From the NCBI RefSeq assembly GCF_021462225.1, contig NC_061804.1, positions 8,297,740 through 8,361,739 on the forward strand: a stretch of DNA of 64,000 nucleotides, written 5' to 3'. The position numbers were made by a program, and so were the translations under genes. The notes beneath the pieces were generated by a model. It did no database searches, was not told the DNA's origin, and was given only the letters and a program-made list of their open reading frames with translations. The stretch's first letter is position 1. Each line of letters starts with the position of its first letter. The DNA comes from Girardinichthys multiradiatus. Lineage: Eukaryota; Chordata; Actinopteri; Cyprinodontiformes; Goodeidae. Shown here piece by piece: positions 1 to 10,738 of this stretch.

Positions 1-1463
1 TTCTGTGTTGCCAATAAGGGGCCACACATCCATTCACGATCACGTTTTCCTTTTACCAATTATGTTGAAAATACTTCCTTTGACAGCTCCAGAAGATCTG
101 CATTGTCCATATATGGTACTCACTTCCTGCTTTCAAGGCAGATGTGGCTAAAAAGAGTTTTTAAGTCCTCTTAAAGTGGTTTTACAATGATTTAAAAACT
201 TTGGAATATAATAGAAAAGCTAATAATACATTATGTTTTATAACTTCAATATTTACTGGCTTTATGCTTTTAAAATATGATACTGGGCCCTTACCTATCA
301 GCTTTTTCACTACATAACAATGTTTACCACCTTTAAATGCAGTTGGGAGCATTAAAAAAAATAATACTAGAACCATAGAGGGAAAGAGTTAATAGCAACT
401 CTTGAAGAGTGACTCACGTACAGCCGTAGTTCAGGGTTTACTGTATTTATTTTAAAAAGCCAGTGAGCAGCCCGTGAATAAATATCGCTGCTTGATGAAC
501 TGTGCCACATTAGGGCTTTAAGCTTGGATGCGTCTGTGGTAATTAAGGCAGAAAATGTCTCTTGGTCAGAGATGGACAGTTTGGGAGAGATGCGTCCACG
601 CTGAGTGAATCTGTCAGGAGGTTAAGAGGTGTTTTTCCAGCGACTCAGAAAGCCTCCAGGAGAGGATGATGATGATGATGATGATGATGGTGGAGGAGTT
701 GAGTGCGATCATTGGGGCTCCTTAGGAGTGTAAATCTGCTCCGTTCTGTGTGAGAAGTTAAATCTCTGCTCCTCTGTTTTTCCACAATACCTAACAGTTT
801 TTTTTTCTCCTTCTCTTTTCCCTTTGCTGTTGACCTGCTGGCTGATGGTGGCCTCATCATTTAGGTAAGTCATACACACACAATCACTTTCAGACTGCTG
901 CCCACTTGCTTGAAACATCTTTATGAGGAGATCCATAATGGCTTGGATAACCTCCACATTCACTGTAATTCAACCTTGATAGAAAATGACCTGAAGTGTG
1001 TAGGCATGTTGGAAACTGGGATGGATTAAGCAGAGCCTTTTCCCATATAATTAGCATAGCTAGTCACAGGGTTGTTTTGCAGGAACGCATCTTAATAAGT
1101 GGCTGTTGGTTTTGATGGGGAGGCTGTGACTAAGAAAAGCTCAGAGGCACGAGGTCAGATCAGCAGCTCTTGTAGCGCTTCTTGAAGAGCCACAGGTCGC
1201 ATTTATTCATCATCACTCTGGAGACAACAGGGAACATCTCCACATTACCCTGTGTTTCGAAAGCAAGCAAGCGGAGTGTGTCACATTGTCTCTGAGAGCA
1301 GGAACAACACATCATTCAGGATGAGACAATTTCAAAGTATAGAGATGGTACACTCTCTGCCCTAGTTCATCTCCAAGAAAGTCATGGTATGGATTAGGTC
1401 AAATAGCTCCTAGTTTCATCACAGTCTGGAGAACTGGAGAAAAATATGTGTTTCAAGACTTTC
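1..1463. other. Non-coding stretch, no gene recognised
   Basis: I see no coding signature on either strand; the small open frames are short and low-complexity. The only clear structure is a GAT repeat at 665-689. A good splice-donor-like string (TTTAG then GTAAGT) lies near 865, but no matching exon can be made from the sequence upstream. The block around 1150-1290 is less AT-rich than its surroundings and could be conserved non-coding DNA; that is a guess. Confidence 0.5.
665..689. repeat. (GAT)8 trinucleotide microsatellite
   Basis: Eight perfect GAT units run without interruption. On the reverse strand they read as ATC and give a run of histidine codons in a small open frame, which I take to be an artefact of the repeat rather than a protein. 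Confidence 0.95.
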
Positions 1464-2898
1464 CAGAGCCTTGCAAAAGTATTTATACCCTTTAATATTT
1501 TTAACACTTTGTCTCATTAGAACCACAAACTTCAATGTTTTTTATGAGAAGCAAAATGACATAAGATTTTACTATGTCATGCATTTTCATTCAATTCTCT
1601 TTACTGTGATTAAATCTGGTGCAACCAAAGGCCTTCAGACTTTCCCCGTGTGCAGATTAATCTCAATATAAATCCAGATGTTCTGTGAAGTTCTTAGAGG
1701 TTTATTAGAGAACAAACAGCATCATGAAGACCAAGGAACACAGCAGACAGGTCAGAGAGGATGTTGTGGAGAAGAGGATAATGGTAACTTTGGAGGAGCT
1801 AAAATTCAGGTGGAAGAATTTGATAACTACAATCTACACAATTCTGTGTGTAGAAGAAAATCATTGTTGAAAGAAGCCATAAGAAGTCCTGTTTCAGAAT
1901 CAACCCTTGATACTTGGGGGAAGGTTCCGCTTCCAGTAGGAGAGCAACCCTAAACATACAGCTGGAGCTAAAATGGAATGGTCTGGATAATAGTTAGGGC
2001 ATATGTATGTGTTAAATGGCCCAGTCAAAGTAAAGACCTAATGCAGTTGAGAATCTGTGGCAGATTCTTTCTATCCAGTCTGACTGAGGTTAAGCTATTT
2101 TAGGAAGAATGTGCAAAAACGTCATTCTCTAAATGTGCAAAGCCTGTAGACACAGGCGAGACTTGCAGCTATAAATGCAGCGAGATGTTGTTCTACAAAG
2201 TAAAGACTCAGGGGGACTGAGTACAAATGCGTGCCACACATTTAAGATTTTTGTTTTTTAAAAAGCATGAAAATCATCTATCAAAGCATAGATTATCTAC
2301 CTATCCTTTTGTAACGTATAAAGGCTAGGCACTTTGCTTAACTACAAATACCTACAAAATGGATTGTGACAAAACTCAATTCAAAGTCCATCAATATAAG
2401 TCCATAATTCTAGCTCGCCATCTGTGAATCCAGGTAAAGAATCTGGTTAAAAAAAACCCCCCACCTTTTCAATGGAGTAAGGGTGACTTAACTTCATGCA
2501 GCCGAATGGCTATTTACAGCACCATACCAATGGAGTTTGGAATTTATATCGCCGCCAGTTCATGCTATCGAGTCTGTATCGAGCGCAGATTTTACAATCT
2601 GTTCGAGACAAGCCAACAGAGCACGCCACAGCCACAGTGAAGACGGACCCGGATGTTTCCTATGACCCATGACTTTAAGGAAGCTGAACGGAAAGGGGTT
2701 TTAACGGAGGAATTCAGCCTGCAAAAGTTAAAGTCGTCTGACTAAACACGGGTTGCACTTTTCTTTCTAGTTATGCACTAGCTTGTGTTGGCGTGTTACA
2801 TAAAATCATGATAAAATACATTGAAGTTTGTAATTAACATTGTAAAATGAATAAACATGGAAACATTTAAGAGGTATAAATGTTTTTGCAAGGCAATG
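1464..2898 (+). mobile_element. Tc1/mariner relic with both ends, split by an insert
   Basis: The left end (CAGAGCCTTGCAAAAG at 1464) and the right end (TTTTTGCAAGGCAATG, ending 2898) are inverted copies of each other and match the common fish Tc1 family whose tips read CAGTGCCTTGCAAAAG. A transposase start MKTKEHSRQVR is readable from 1722, then SLLKEAIRSPVSE near 1860 and a degraded TWRKV motif near 1910. The stretch 2015-2220 resembles the family's C-terminal coding part and 3' UTR. Stops, frameshifts and internal losses make it non-functional. A foreign segment of about 480 bp interrupts it near 2281-2757. The flanking TA duplication has decayed, so the copy is old. Confidence 0.85.
2281..2757. 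mobile_element. Unidentified CpG-rich insert inside the Tc1 relic
   Basis: The 3' region of the surrounding Tc1 relic stops near 2280 (after GAAAATCATCTATCA) and resumes near 2758 (TTTCTAGTTATGCACTAGC), so the 480 bp between is foreign. It has a cluster of CpG dinucleotides between about 2548 and 2720, unlike the AT-rich surroundings. I recognise no family, no inverted ends and no long open frame. The edges are accurate to perhaps 10-15 bp because the host relic is diverged. It could be a non-autonomous transposon, a retroposed fragment or a duplicated genomic piece. Confidence 0.55.
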
Positions 2899-3461
2899 CA
2901 TTTTCTTTTCCAAAGTGTTTTGCTAAATGAAAAGATGAAAAGGGAGGAATAAAAAGTTAACTTTCTGTTTATTAACAAACATTAAAAACTATTGAAAGGG
3001 TAAAATAAAATAAAATAAAATAAAAGATGTGTCAATCATGAAAGTTCTCTCTTCTATCATCTCTGCCTCCATGAAGCTTTTGCTACACTGCACAGCTCAC
3101 TTCATCTGAGGTTGAACTTCTATATGTGGTTCCTACACCCCAGCAGAAATTGCACTCTCTGCTTGACAAGACGAGCTGGTGCTCAAATTTTAATGAGCGT
3201 CCGGAGAGGCTGAGGAGGCGGTCTTGTAGGTACAAAATATTGATGATACAAGGTGGGTGTGGGAAATGTAGGCGAGGATGCCTATTTCATCTCCTCCATC
3301 AGAACAAGCCAGTAAATTCCTTCTTTGTTCTGTTGAACTGACACATCCAAAGGTTATTCTGCTTTTTAAGCCCTTAGATCCCCAGTCATTAATAGAGGTC
3401 AGTGTTTGAAACACACTAGGAGGTAAAGCTTTAGGTTTCCTCTGTTCTGTAGGGAGGTAAG
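2899..3461. other. Non-coding stretch with a (TAAAA)n tract
   Basis: A pentanucleotide run (TAAAA, about five units) lies at 3000-3024. The rest has no recognised gene or repeat. A strong splice-donor-like string (GGGAG then GTAAGT) overlaps the start of the TATC array near 3457, but no exon can be supported. Confidence 0.5.
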
Positions 3462-3821
<360 letters not shown>

Positions 3822-6240
3822 CTTAGTTAATTTCCAGATATACATTTGCATACCTGTTTTTTGCACTGATTGCGGTTTCCATGGCAACCAGCCAGGTCTG
3901 CTGGATTTTGGAAACAAGCCAGGAAAATGTTACAATAATTTATTATAAATGTCATTATAAAATTGATGGACTTACGTGCACATGAATCAAACTATCTTTG
4001 TAGGGAAGGTTAAAAAAACAAACAGCCTGCCTAGTAATGAATTATTCTAGCAAATACAAGCAAATTCTTACAGGCTTTCTGTGAACACAGAAATCCACCA
4101 GTTTGTTAAATCTACCGAGGACTCACACATAAATTAACAGAAAATACGCTTATAGAAACAAACCCATAGTTCTATGAGGCTCTTTTACCATGACTGTAGT
4201 TGCTTGCAACTTTTTGTAAAGTGATTTCTCTAATTAGTAAATGCTTACAACTTTATAAGCATCACAATCCTTATTGACTTAAAGTAATAAGACCAAAATA
4301 GGTCTTCTCTGGACTCTGTTTAGTTCCACTGCTGGTGATGTAAAGGTTTGTAACCACCAAGTCCACATCTATGCTATTGTGCTGAAGCGTCAACAAGAGC
4401 TCATAGTCTCCATGTGTATTATACACACTCTGCTAAAGTCCAAACTAGCAGTATCGTCACCAATAGCATTTCCTTTTTCCCAAGCATCTTTCTTAAGATG
4501 CAACTCTCTCCTTCAGGCCAGTCTTGTAAGGACTTTAGGACCAGTGTCTCTGTGTTATCATGGATGTAGAAGGAGATTATCACAGTACTCTGAAAAGAAA
4601 GAATCTGAGGCAGTTTTGGTTCACGATATATCCACACTCCCATTATTTTAGACCTTCAGAAAGAGATCAAATACTTCTTGGAGGGGTTTAGTCAGTTCTG
4701 AAACAAAATGAAAGTGAATTATTTTTAAAACCACTGTTTAATAAAAGCTGCTGAAAGACATTTGCATGAACAGCTCTGCCCATGTATTCAACATTGAGTA
4801 ATCCATGGAACAGTTGACAGGGAGACCTGCTGAACCATGACACTGTTACGCCTCCCCACCATCATTACTCCCTTCCACCTGCAGCAGATACTTTGTCAGA
4901 TGAAATTTCTGCATCTTCTTAGAAATGTCTAGCAGGCTATTAATGGACGGTGCTAATTTACGAGCTTCTCTGCATTGTTTCCTCACCTCCTTCGATTATG
5001 CCCTGGTGATGTTATGCAGTGATGCACATGGTCAGATTCCAGATGGGGTAGCCCAGAGTCTAAACAAAACAGGTGGCTGTCGGTGGAGATGAAGCCCTGC
5101 TATTTTTGTTTGTGTCCCACCACAATTTGAGTTTATTAGGTTGTAAATCTTCCACATCATTCACAGTTCTCTTGTTTACATCGCCCTATTGTTATTCCAC
5201 CTAAAATAGACCAAAGGCCTTTAAACATTACCATCATTTCTGCATAAACATTTCACTTCACACAGCTTTTTCAGAGAGAAAAACGAGATGCTATGAAAGC
5301 ATTTTCCCGGAAGAAAACAATGCATGATTCGCTTTTCTCTTCTCTGAAGACTAATAAGTAATATTGGAGCAACCGTCTACAGAAACACATTTATTTTGAA
5401 GCATATAAATTAGCTTTGCGTTTCAGTTGACGCTACATCAAAGTACATCACTACATTATACAGTCGTGTTATCTCTTTCCTGACATAAGAAGCTTATGTG
5501 AAAGCAGCGGTTTCTAATTTGCACTATATTGACTAAGAATTTTTGCATAGTTACAACTCCCCAGAAAATATTTTATGTTATGACTTTTTCATCTTAAGCA
5601 GGTTTACAGGAATCTCTTCTTCAAGATATTCATGAGGTTTTCTTCTGATTAACTAATCATTCAAACACAGGCAGCATGTGATGTACTTCTATATATTACC
5701 AATATTACATCAACGTCCTCAGCAAACTAAATACATAAAGAAACATAAGAAACTATAGAACAGACTCACTGTAACAATTATCTGCAGAGAGGTTTGAAAC
5801 ACGGAAAAACTGATTTGTGTTTGAAATAGCGACTCAGTATATTAGGCTTCTACTTTTCTACCTTGCTGCAGCAGCTAGCTCTGCTGGAATGGAAATGGTA
5901 GCTTGTATTTAAACAGGAAACAAGAAGAGTGGGAAAAAAAACTTTACAGCAAAGCTAGTTCATAGTAGCTTTGCTGCACTGCTAATGCTTGCTTATATGC
6001 ATTTTTTCAGAAAAAAAAAAAATTAACAGGTCATAAAATATCATACTTCAACTTCATCATGTAAAATGTTACTTTTCTAACTTCCTGTGGTAAGGATTAT
6101 GATTATTGATTAATTAATATTTTTCAAAATTATAATAAAAAATCAGAAATCAGAAAAAAAAAAATTCTTAACCAAAAATCATTGCTTACGAATAGAAATC
6201 AGTCATGCACTCTGGTGTTGTGATTATGGTGATTATGGGC
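3822..6240. other. Non-coding stretch, nothing recognised
   Basis: No transposon ends, SINE boxes, long open frames or simple arrays could be recognised on either strand. Short A-runs occur near 6010. It may hold regulatory or conserved non-coding DNA, but nothing in the bare sequence shows it. Confidence 0.5.
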
Positions 6241-6316
6241 TCAGAAGCACTTAATAATTACAATTAGTTAATTATAATTAATAATTGATCACTATAATTA
6301 TAATAGTTATTGATAT
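6241..6316. repeat. AT-rich imperfect palindromes
   Basis: A run of interleaved TAATTA, AATTATAATT and TTATAAT words produces overlapping inverted repeats over about 70 bp. It is probably a low-complexity AT tract. Confidence 0.6.
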
Positions 6317-6752
6317 GGTTGCCCCAAATCTCGAACAAAGGGTCATAAAACTCCCAGGCGGGAACTCGATGAAAAAACTCCAGTAATAAAACTGGGACAA
6401 AGGAGTGGTCGGGCCACGAGGTCCAGACCGCAGCTGCTTTGAATGAAAAACTTGTAAAAGTCCAACTTCTAACTCCTGGCTGATTTGGGATCAGCTGGAC
6501 AAAAACATGAACATGCACCTTGCTGATCGCATCCACGGTCCATGATTCAGCAACACTTGCACAGCAAATCAAAACAGCTCAGCATAAAACACTTCAATCA
6601 ATATTGCATACAACAGGTTGGTCACCTTGGATTAACTACTGGTGATTCTAAATCACTTTAAACTATGCCTCACCCTACCAGACCTCTAAATACACCCATG
6701 AAATTACTTTGACTTTTTCTCTTCACCGGCTTAAGGACGGGACATAGGTCTG

Positions 6753-7186
6753 AAGAAAAACAGGGGGGGGGACCAGAGTGTCACGCATCCGTGATCACCT
6801 CAAAAAAGGTAAACTTCTCATCCGTCCAAAACGGGTAAAATATGAGGAACCGTTGCAGTCGACTGAATCAACAAGGGGGAAAACTCATTTCCTTGGACAC
6901 AAATCTCTGTGGGTTTTCAGCTGCGCCAGAGTGTCAGCGTGGTCTTCAAACGGTTATGAATCTTCTGACCTTCTTGTATCAGACAGAATTCAAGCTTTCA
7001 AGCTCTTCTGCGAATGGCCGTGTGGAGGAAAAGTTCGCCTGCAAGCTTTTGTCTCTACAGATATACGCCTCTGTTGTGTCGTCCCGTGAGACACCTTTAA
7101 CCCTGTTGTCTTTTAGTCATTCTTCATAACAGAGGACAATAAAAGAGCCATGCTTATTTACACTTATGGTTATTTACATAGAAGCC
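6753..7186 (+). mobile_element. Possible LTR or retroelement 3' remnant
   Basis: A purine-rich run ending in nine G (6763-6771) resembles a polypurine tract. It is followed by a TG (6779) that could open an LTR, and an AATAAA signal lies at 7138-7143. The block is less AT-rich than its flanks. No reverse transcriptase, no second LTR and no target duplication were found, and the right edge is not defined because a SINE follows at 7201. The assignment is an inference from three weak signals. Confidence 0.2.
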
Positions 7187-7200
7187 AATGCTAGCTTCTA

Positions 7201-7558
7201 GGCTGCACGATGGCGCAGTTGGTAGCACTGTTGCCTTGCAGCAAGAAGGTCCTGGGTTCAATTCCCGGCCGGGGATCTTTCTGCATTGAGTTTGCATGTT
7301 GTCCCCGTGCATGTGTGGTTTCTCACCGGGTACTCTGGCTTCCTCCCACAGTACAAAGACATGCCTGTTAGGTTAATTGGTCAATCTAAATTGCCCTTAG
7401 GTGTATGAATGAGTGTGTGCTTGGTTGTTTGTGTGTTGCCCTGCGACGGACTGGCGACCTGTCCAGGGTGTATCCTGCCTCTCGCCCATAGATTGCTGGA
7501 GATAGGCACCAGCTCCCCTGCAACTCACTATGGAATAAGCGTTAGAAAATGACTGAAT
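7201..7558 (+). mobile_element. tRNA-derived SINE, full copy with target duplication
   Basis: The copy is flanked by perfect 14-bp direct repeats AATGCTAGCTTCTA at 7187-7200 and 7559-7572, the signature of LINE-driven retroposition. An internal RNA polymerase III promoter is visible: box A TGGCGCAGTTGG (7211-7222) and box B GGTTCAATTCC (7255-7265). The body after the tRNA-like head carries the conserved words GTTTGCATGTT, CTTCCTCCCACAG, TTAGGTTAATTGGTCA, GGCGACCTGTCCAGGGTGTA and GGAGATAGGCACCAGC. A second full copy lies at 38040-38398 and a third, interrupted, near 14.8-15.6 kb. The intact duplication suggests a fairly recent insertion. Confidence 0.92.
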
Positions 7559-8004
7559 AATGCTAGCTTCTATATAAATGGGTACAACAAACAACTATTA
7601 TCTTCAATGTATATTCAAATATTTTCTATTGTATTATATCGGATTTTAGGGATGCACCAATATGCACATTTGTTTTGGCTGATAATCGATATTTACTGGT
7701 ATTATACACTGCTCAAAAAAATAAAGGGAACACTTAAACAACACAATATAACTCCATGTGGATCAAACTTCTGTCAAATCAAATTGTCCACTTAGGAAGC
7801 AACACTGATTGACAATCAATTTCACATGTTGTTGTGCAAATGAAATAGACAACAGGGGAAAATCTTTGGCGATTAGCAAGACACACTCAATAAAGGAAGT
7901 GGTTCTGCAGGTGGGGACCACAGACCACTTCTCAGTACCTATGCTTTCTGGCTGATGTTTTGGTCACTTTTGAATGTTGGTGGTGCTTTCACACTCGTGG
8001 TAGC

Positions 8005-8409
8005 AAGAGACGGACTCTACAACCCGCACAAGTGGCTCAGGTAGTGCAGCTCATCCAGGATGGCACATCAATGTGAGCTGTGGCAAGAAGGTTTGCTGTG
8101 TCTGTCAGCATAGTGTCCAGATCCTGGAGGCAGTACCAGGAGACAGGCCAGTACACCAGGAGACGTGGAGGAGGCCGTAGGAGGGCAACAACCCAGCAGC
8201 AGGACCGCTATCTCCGCCTTTGTGCAAGGAGGAACAGGAGGAGCACTGCCAGAGCCCTGCAAAATGACTTCCAGCAGGCCACAAATGTGCATGTGTCTGC
8301 ACAAATGGCTAGAAACCGACTCCATGAGGATGGTATGAGGGCCCGAGGTCCACAAATAGGGGTTGTGCTCACAGCCCAACACCATGCAGGACGCTTGGCA
8401 TTTCTTTGA
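8005..8409 (+). pseudogene. Tc1 transposase, N-terminal DNA-binding part (broken)
   Basis: Reads as the DNA-binding half of a Tc1 transposase: [19 protein letters not shown] upstream, then a helix-turn-helix region [15 protein letters not shown] and an arginine-rich stretch ([10 protein letters not shown]) that may be a nuclear signal or AT-hook-like contact. The expected start ATG before the first arginines reads AAG near 8002, and an in-frame TGA near 8073 replaces what is normally an arginine CGA codon, a typical CpG decay change. The frame then stays open from 8080 to 8409. The catalytic core that should follow has been deleted: GGCATTT joins directly to CTTTG near 8404, removing the segment with the first catalytic aspartate. 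The missing-segment claim uses the remembered family layout. Confidence 0.85.
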
Positions 8410-8834
8410 AAGGCTGCACGGCCCTCCATGTGCTCGCCAGAGGTAGCCTGACTGCCATTAGGTACCGAGATGAGATCCTCAGACCCCTTGTGAGACCATA
8501 TGCTGGTGCGGAGGGCCCTGGGTTCCTTCTAATGCAGGGCAATGCTAGACCTCATGTGGCTGGAGTGTGTCAGCAGTTCCTGCAAGATGAAGACATTGAA
8601 GCTATGGACTGGTCCACCAGTTCCCCAGACCTGAATCCGATTGAGCACATCTGGGACATCATGTCTCGCTCCATCCACCAACCACACGTTGCACCACAGA
8701 CTGTGCAGGAGTTGGCGGATGCTTTACTCCAGGTCTGGGAAGAGATCCCTCAGGAGACCATCCGCCGTCTCATCAGGATGCCCAGGCATTGTAGGGAGGT
8801 CATACAGGCACGTGGAGGCCACACACAATACTGA
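8406..8834 (+). pseudogene. Tc1 transposase, C-terminal catalytic part (broken)
   Basis: A 142-residue open frame carries the second half of the DDE/D domain. The motif normally QDNARPH reads QGNARPH, so the second catalytic aspartate (residue 45 here) is glycine. The third catalytic residue is kept in SPDLNPIEHIWD (E80), 34 residues after position 45, which fits DD34E spacing. The C-terminus ends EVIQARGGHTQY like intact relatives. The first catalytic aspartate lies in the deleted section upstream. The ATG at 8406 is probably an accident of the deletion and not a true start. Confidence 0.88.
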
Positions 8835-9092
8835 GCCTCATTTTGACTTGTTTTAAGGACATTACATCAAAGTTGGATAAGCCTCTGGTGTGTTTTTCCA
8901 CTTTAATTTTGTGTGTGACTCCAAATCCAGGCCTCCATTGGTTAATAAATTTGATTTCCATTGATGATTTTTGTGTGATTTTGTTGTCAGCACATTCAAC
9001 TTTGTACAGAACAAAGTATTCAATGAGAATATTTCATTCATTCTGATCTAGGATGTGTTATTTGAGTGTTCCCTTTATTTTTTTGAGCAGTG

Positions 9093-10289
9093 TATATATT
9101 TCCCACCCTTTCAACACCATAAAAAAACGACCACACCACTGACATTGCTTTTCTGCTTCAACAAGGCAGGCTACTATGACCATACTAATCCACTGCTTTT
9201 AAAATCTAATATTATGAAATTAATAAATCGTACTCGGTGTGCAAAGATTCTTTACATTATATGAATCCATATATGATTTGCGAGGTATGTAAATTTACTA
9301 AACAACAAGCTGGAAAAGAGATTAAAAGGAGGTTTGTTTCTGTTGTTGGAGTTAAATTACGGAACGACGCAAACATGGATTTACAAATGTGTAATTTATT
9401 ATTGTTTTTTTTTTTTTTTTATCATAAGTGGGACAATATTTGAAGGGAAGCTAACTTCCTATTTTTGTACCGCATCAGGTATTGTTCTTATTTGTTTTTC
9501 TGATAATAGATTCCTATATGAATGTTAATTCATATAGGAATGATGATAGATAGTTTATTTTAATGTGTAGGAAAACCACAAACATAAGCATCGTCCTTCT
9601 GCCTGTCCCTTTTCAGTCATCATCCTGTTATTTTTTGTCATGTTGTCTGTAATGTTGACAAGAAATTATTTGATGATTGACCAAATAAATTAATAATAAT
9701 TACAAATATTTTATATTATGCATAACTAGTTTTATAGTTTAAGTTTTTTTAGGGTCAAGTATTTAAAAGTAGTGTCTTAAAAACGTCGAACCCTACATTT
9801 ATGGAACCAAAGATTCAGTGTGCTTGAGGCCCTAATTAATGAGCAGCAAGAGGTGTGCTTTTAACCTGAGATGAGACGGCTTTGTAAGCGGTGAGAGCGA
9901 GGTTGTTTTTCTCTAAAGTGACACACATTTATTAGTATGTTTAATGAAAAAAACATGTTAAAAATTGTTAGTCCTGCTCAGTACATCATGCATCACCCAT
10001 ACGCACACTGCTGTATACTGGGTGATTTGTTGGCAGTGGTAATTACTACTAGAGGAATGATCAGTCTGCTTTTCAGGCCTGTCGATATATTCGCTAAGGG
10101 TGCCGTGATGGACTGGTCATCCGCTGGTCACCTTTTACTGCAAGCTTTCAGGTCCATCCAAGGCAAAGGCTTCACATTTGCTTGGTAAACATAGCCACTG
10201 GCTTTAATCTATGATGTCAAAGAAAGCAACATGTGTGAAAATGGTTGTCTGTCAAAAGACTTGGCAGAGATGTTTTTCTGAACTATTTA
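9093..10289. other. Non-coding stretch with a poly-T tract and a hairpin
   Basis: A run of T near 9404-9420 and a perfect hairpin at 9510-9541 are the visible features. The block at 9830-9910 is less AT-rich and carries ATTAATGAG-type words often seen in conserved non-coding DNA; this is suggestive only. No exon or transposon was recognised. Confidence 0.5.
9510..9541. repeat. Perfect hairpin, 14-bp arms, 4-nt loop
   Basis: ATTCCTATATGAAT at 9510-9523 and its exact reverse complement at 9528-9541 are separated by GTTA. It is not part of a recognised transposon end. Confidence 0.95.
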
Positions 10290-10736
10290 CACTACAGGTC
10301 AAAAGTTTTAAACACACTTTCTGATTTAGTGGTTTTCTTTATGTTTATGATTATTTGCATTGTACATAGACTCTCACTGAAGGCATCAAAACTGTGAACA
10401 AACATATGGAATTAAGTAGCAAATAAAAAATTGATAAGAAAAGAAGAAAAAGACAAAAGAAAAACAAGCTGCAAAACTTTTTCGGGTGACCACCTCATGA
10501 AGCTCATGGAGAGAGCGCCAAGAGGGCAAAGCAGTCATTAAAACATAGGGTGACTGTTTGGAAGAATCTAAATATAGAAATGTTTAGAGTTATTTCACAC
10601 TTCTTGTTTTTCTATATAATTCTGTGTGTTCATTCACAGTTTGATGCCTTTGGTGAGAATCTATAATGTAAATAGTCAGGAACGTAAAGAGACCCATTAA
10701 TTGAGAAAGTGTATGTAAAACCTTTGACCGGTAGTG
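10290..10736 (+). mobile_element. Tc1-derived non-autonomous element (MITE-like, 447 bp)
   Basis: Terminal inverted repeats CACTACAGGTCAAAAGTTTT (10290) and AAAACCTTTGACCGGTAGTG (ending 10736) sit between TA dinucleotides (10288-10289 and 10737-10738). The middle keeps a degraded piece of a transposase C-terminus on the plus strand: the frame reads GDHLMKLMERAPRG, and matches the position GDYLLKLIERMPRV of related transposases. The central coding part is gone, so this is an internal deletion copy of a longer Tc1 element rather than an independent element. The subterminal words (TGAAGGCATCAAAACTGTGAA and partner TTCACAGTTTGATGCCTT) also form inverted copies, giving extended imperfect inverted repeats. 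Confidence 0.85.
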
Positions 10737-10738
10737 TA

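Larger units (their letters stand above)
7707..9092 (+). mobile_element. Tc1/mariner element, complete ends, inactive (1386 bp)
   Basis: Ends CACTGCTCAAAAAAATAAAG (7707) and its inverted partner CTTTATTTTTTTGAGCAGTG (ending 9092) are near-perfect, and each is flanked by the TA target duplication (7705-7706 and 9093-9094). The inside is a transposase gene of the DD34E type that has been broken several times; see the two pseudogene entries. Its family is very common in fish. Intact ends mean it could in principle be moved by a related transposase supplied elsewhere. Confidence 0.95.

Noticed and set aside
182..376. 64-codon minus-strand open frame with a hydrophobic start
   Set aside because: Short, AT-driven and without conserved motif; no splice or promoter context.
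645..860. Minus-strand open frame with a polyhistidine run
   Set aside because: The histidines come from the GAT microsatellite; the rest is low-complexity.
797..870. Possible exon ending at the strong donor GTAAGT near 865
   Set aside because: The only acceptor upstream is followed by a pyrimidine tract, and the frame runs into a stop right before the donor.
3126..3414. Opposed small open frames before the TATC array
   Set aside because: Overlapping frames on both strands with no family resemblance.
6264..7129. Three open frames of about 95-103 codons as possible genes
   Set aside because: No conserved motifs; more likely part of a decayed repeat or LTR.
8068..8429. Minus-strand open frames over the Tc1 transposase
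   Set aside because: Antisense shadows of the transposase coding sequence.
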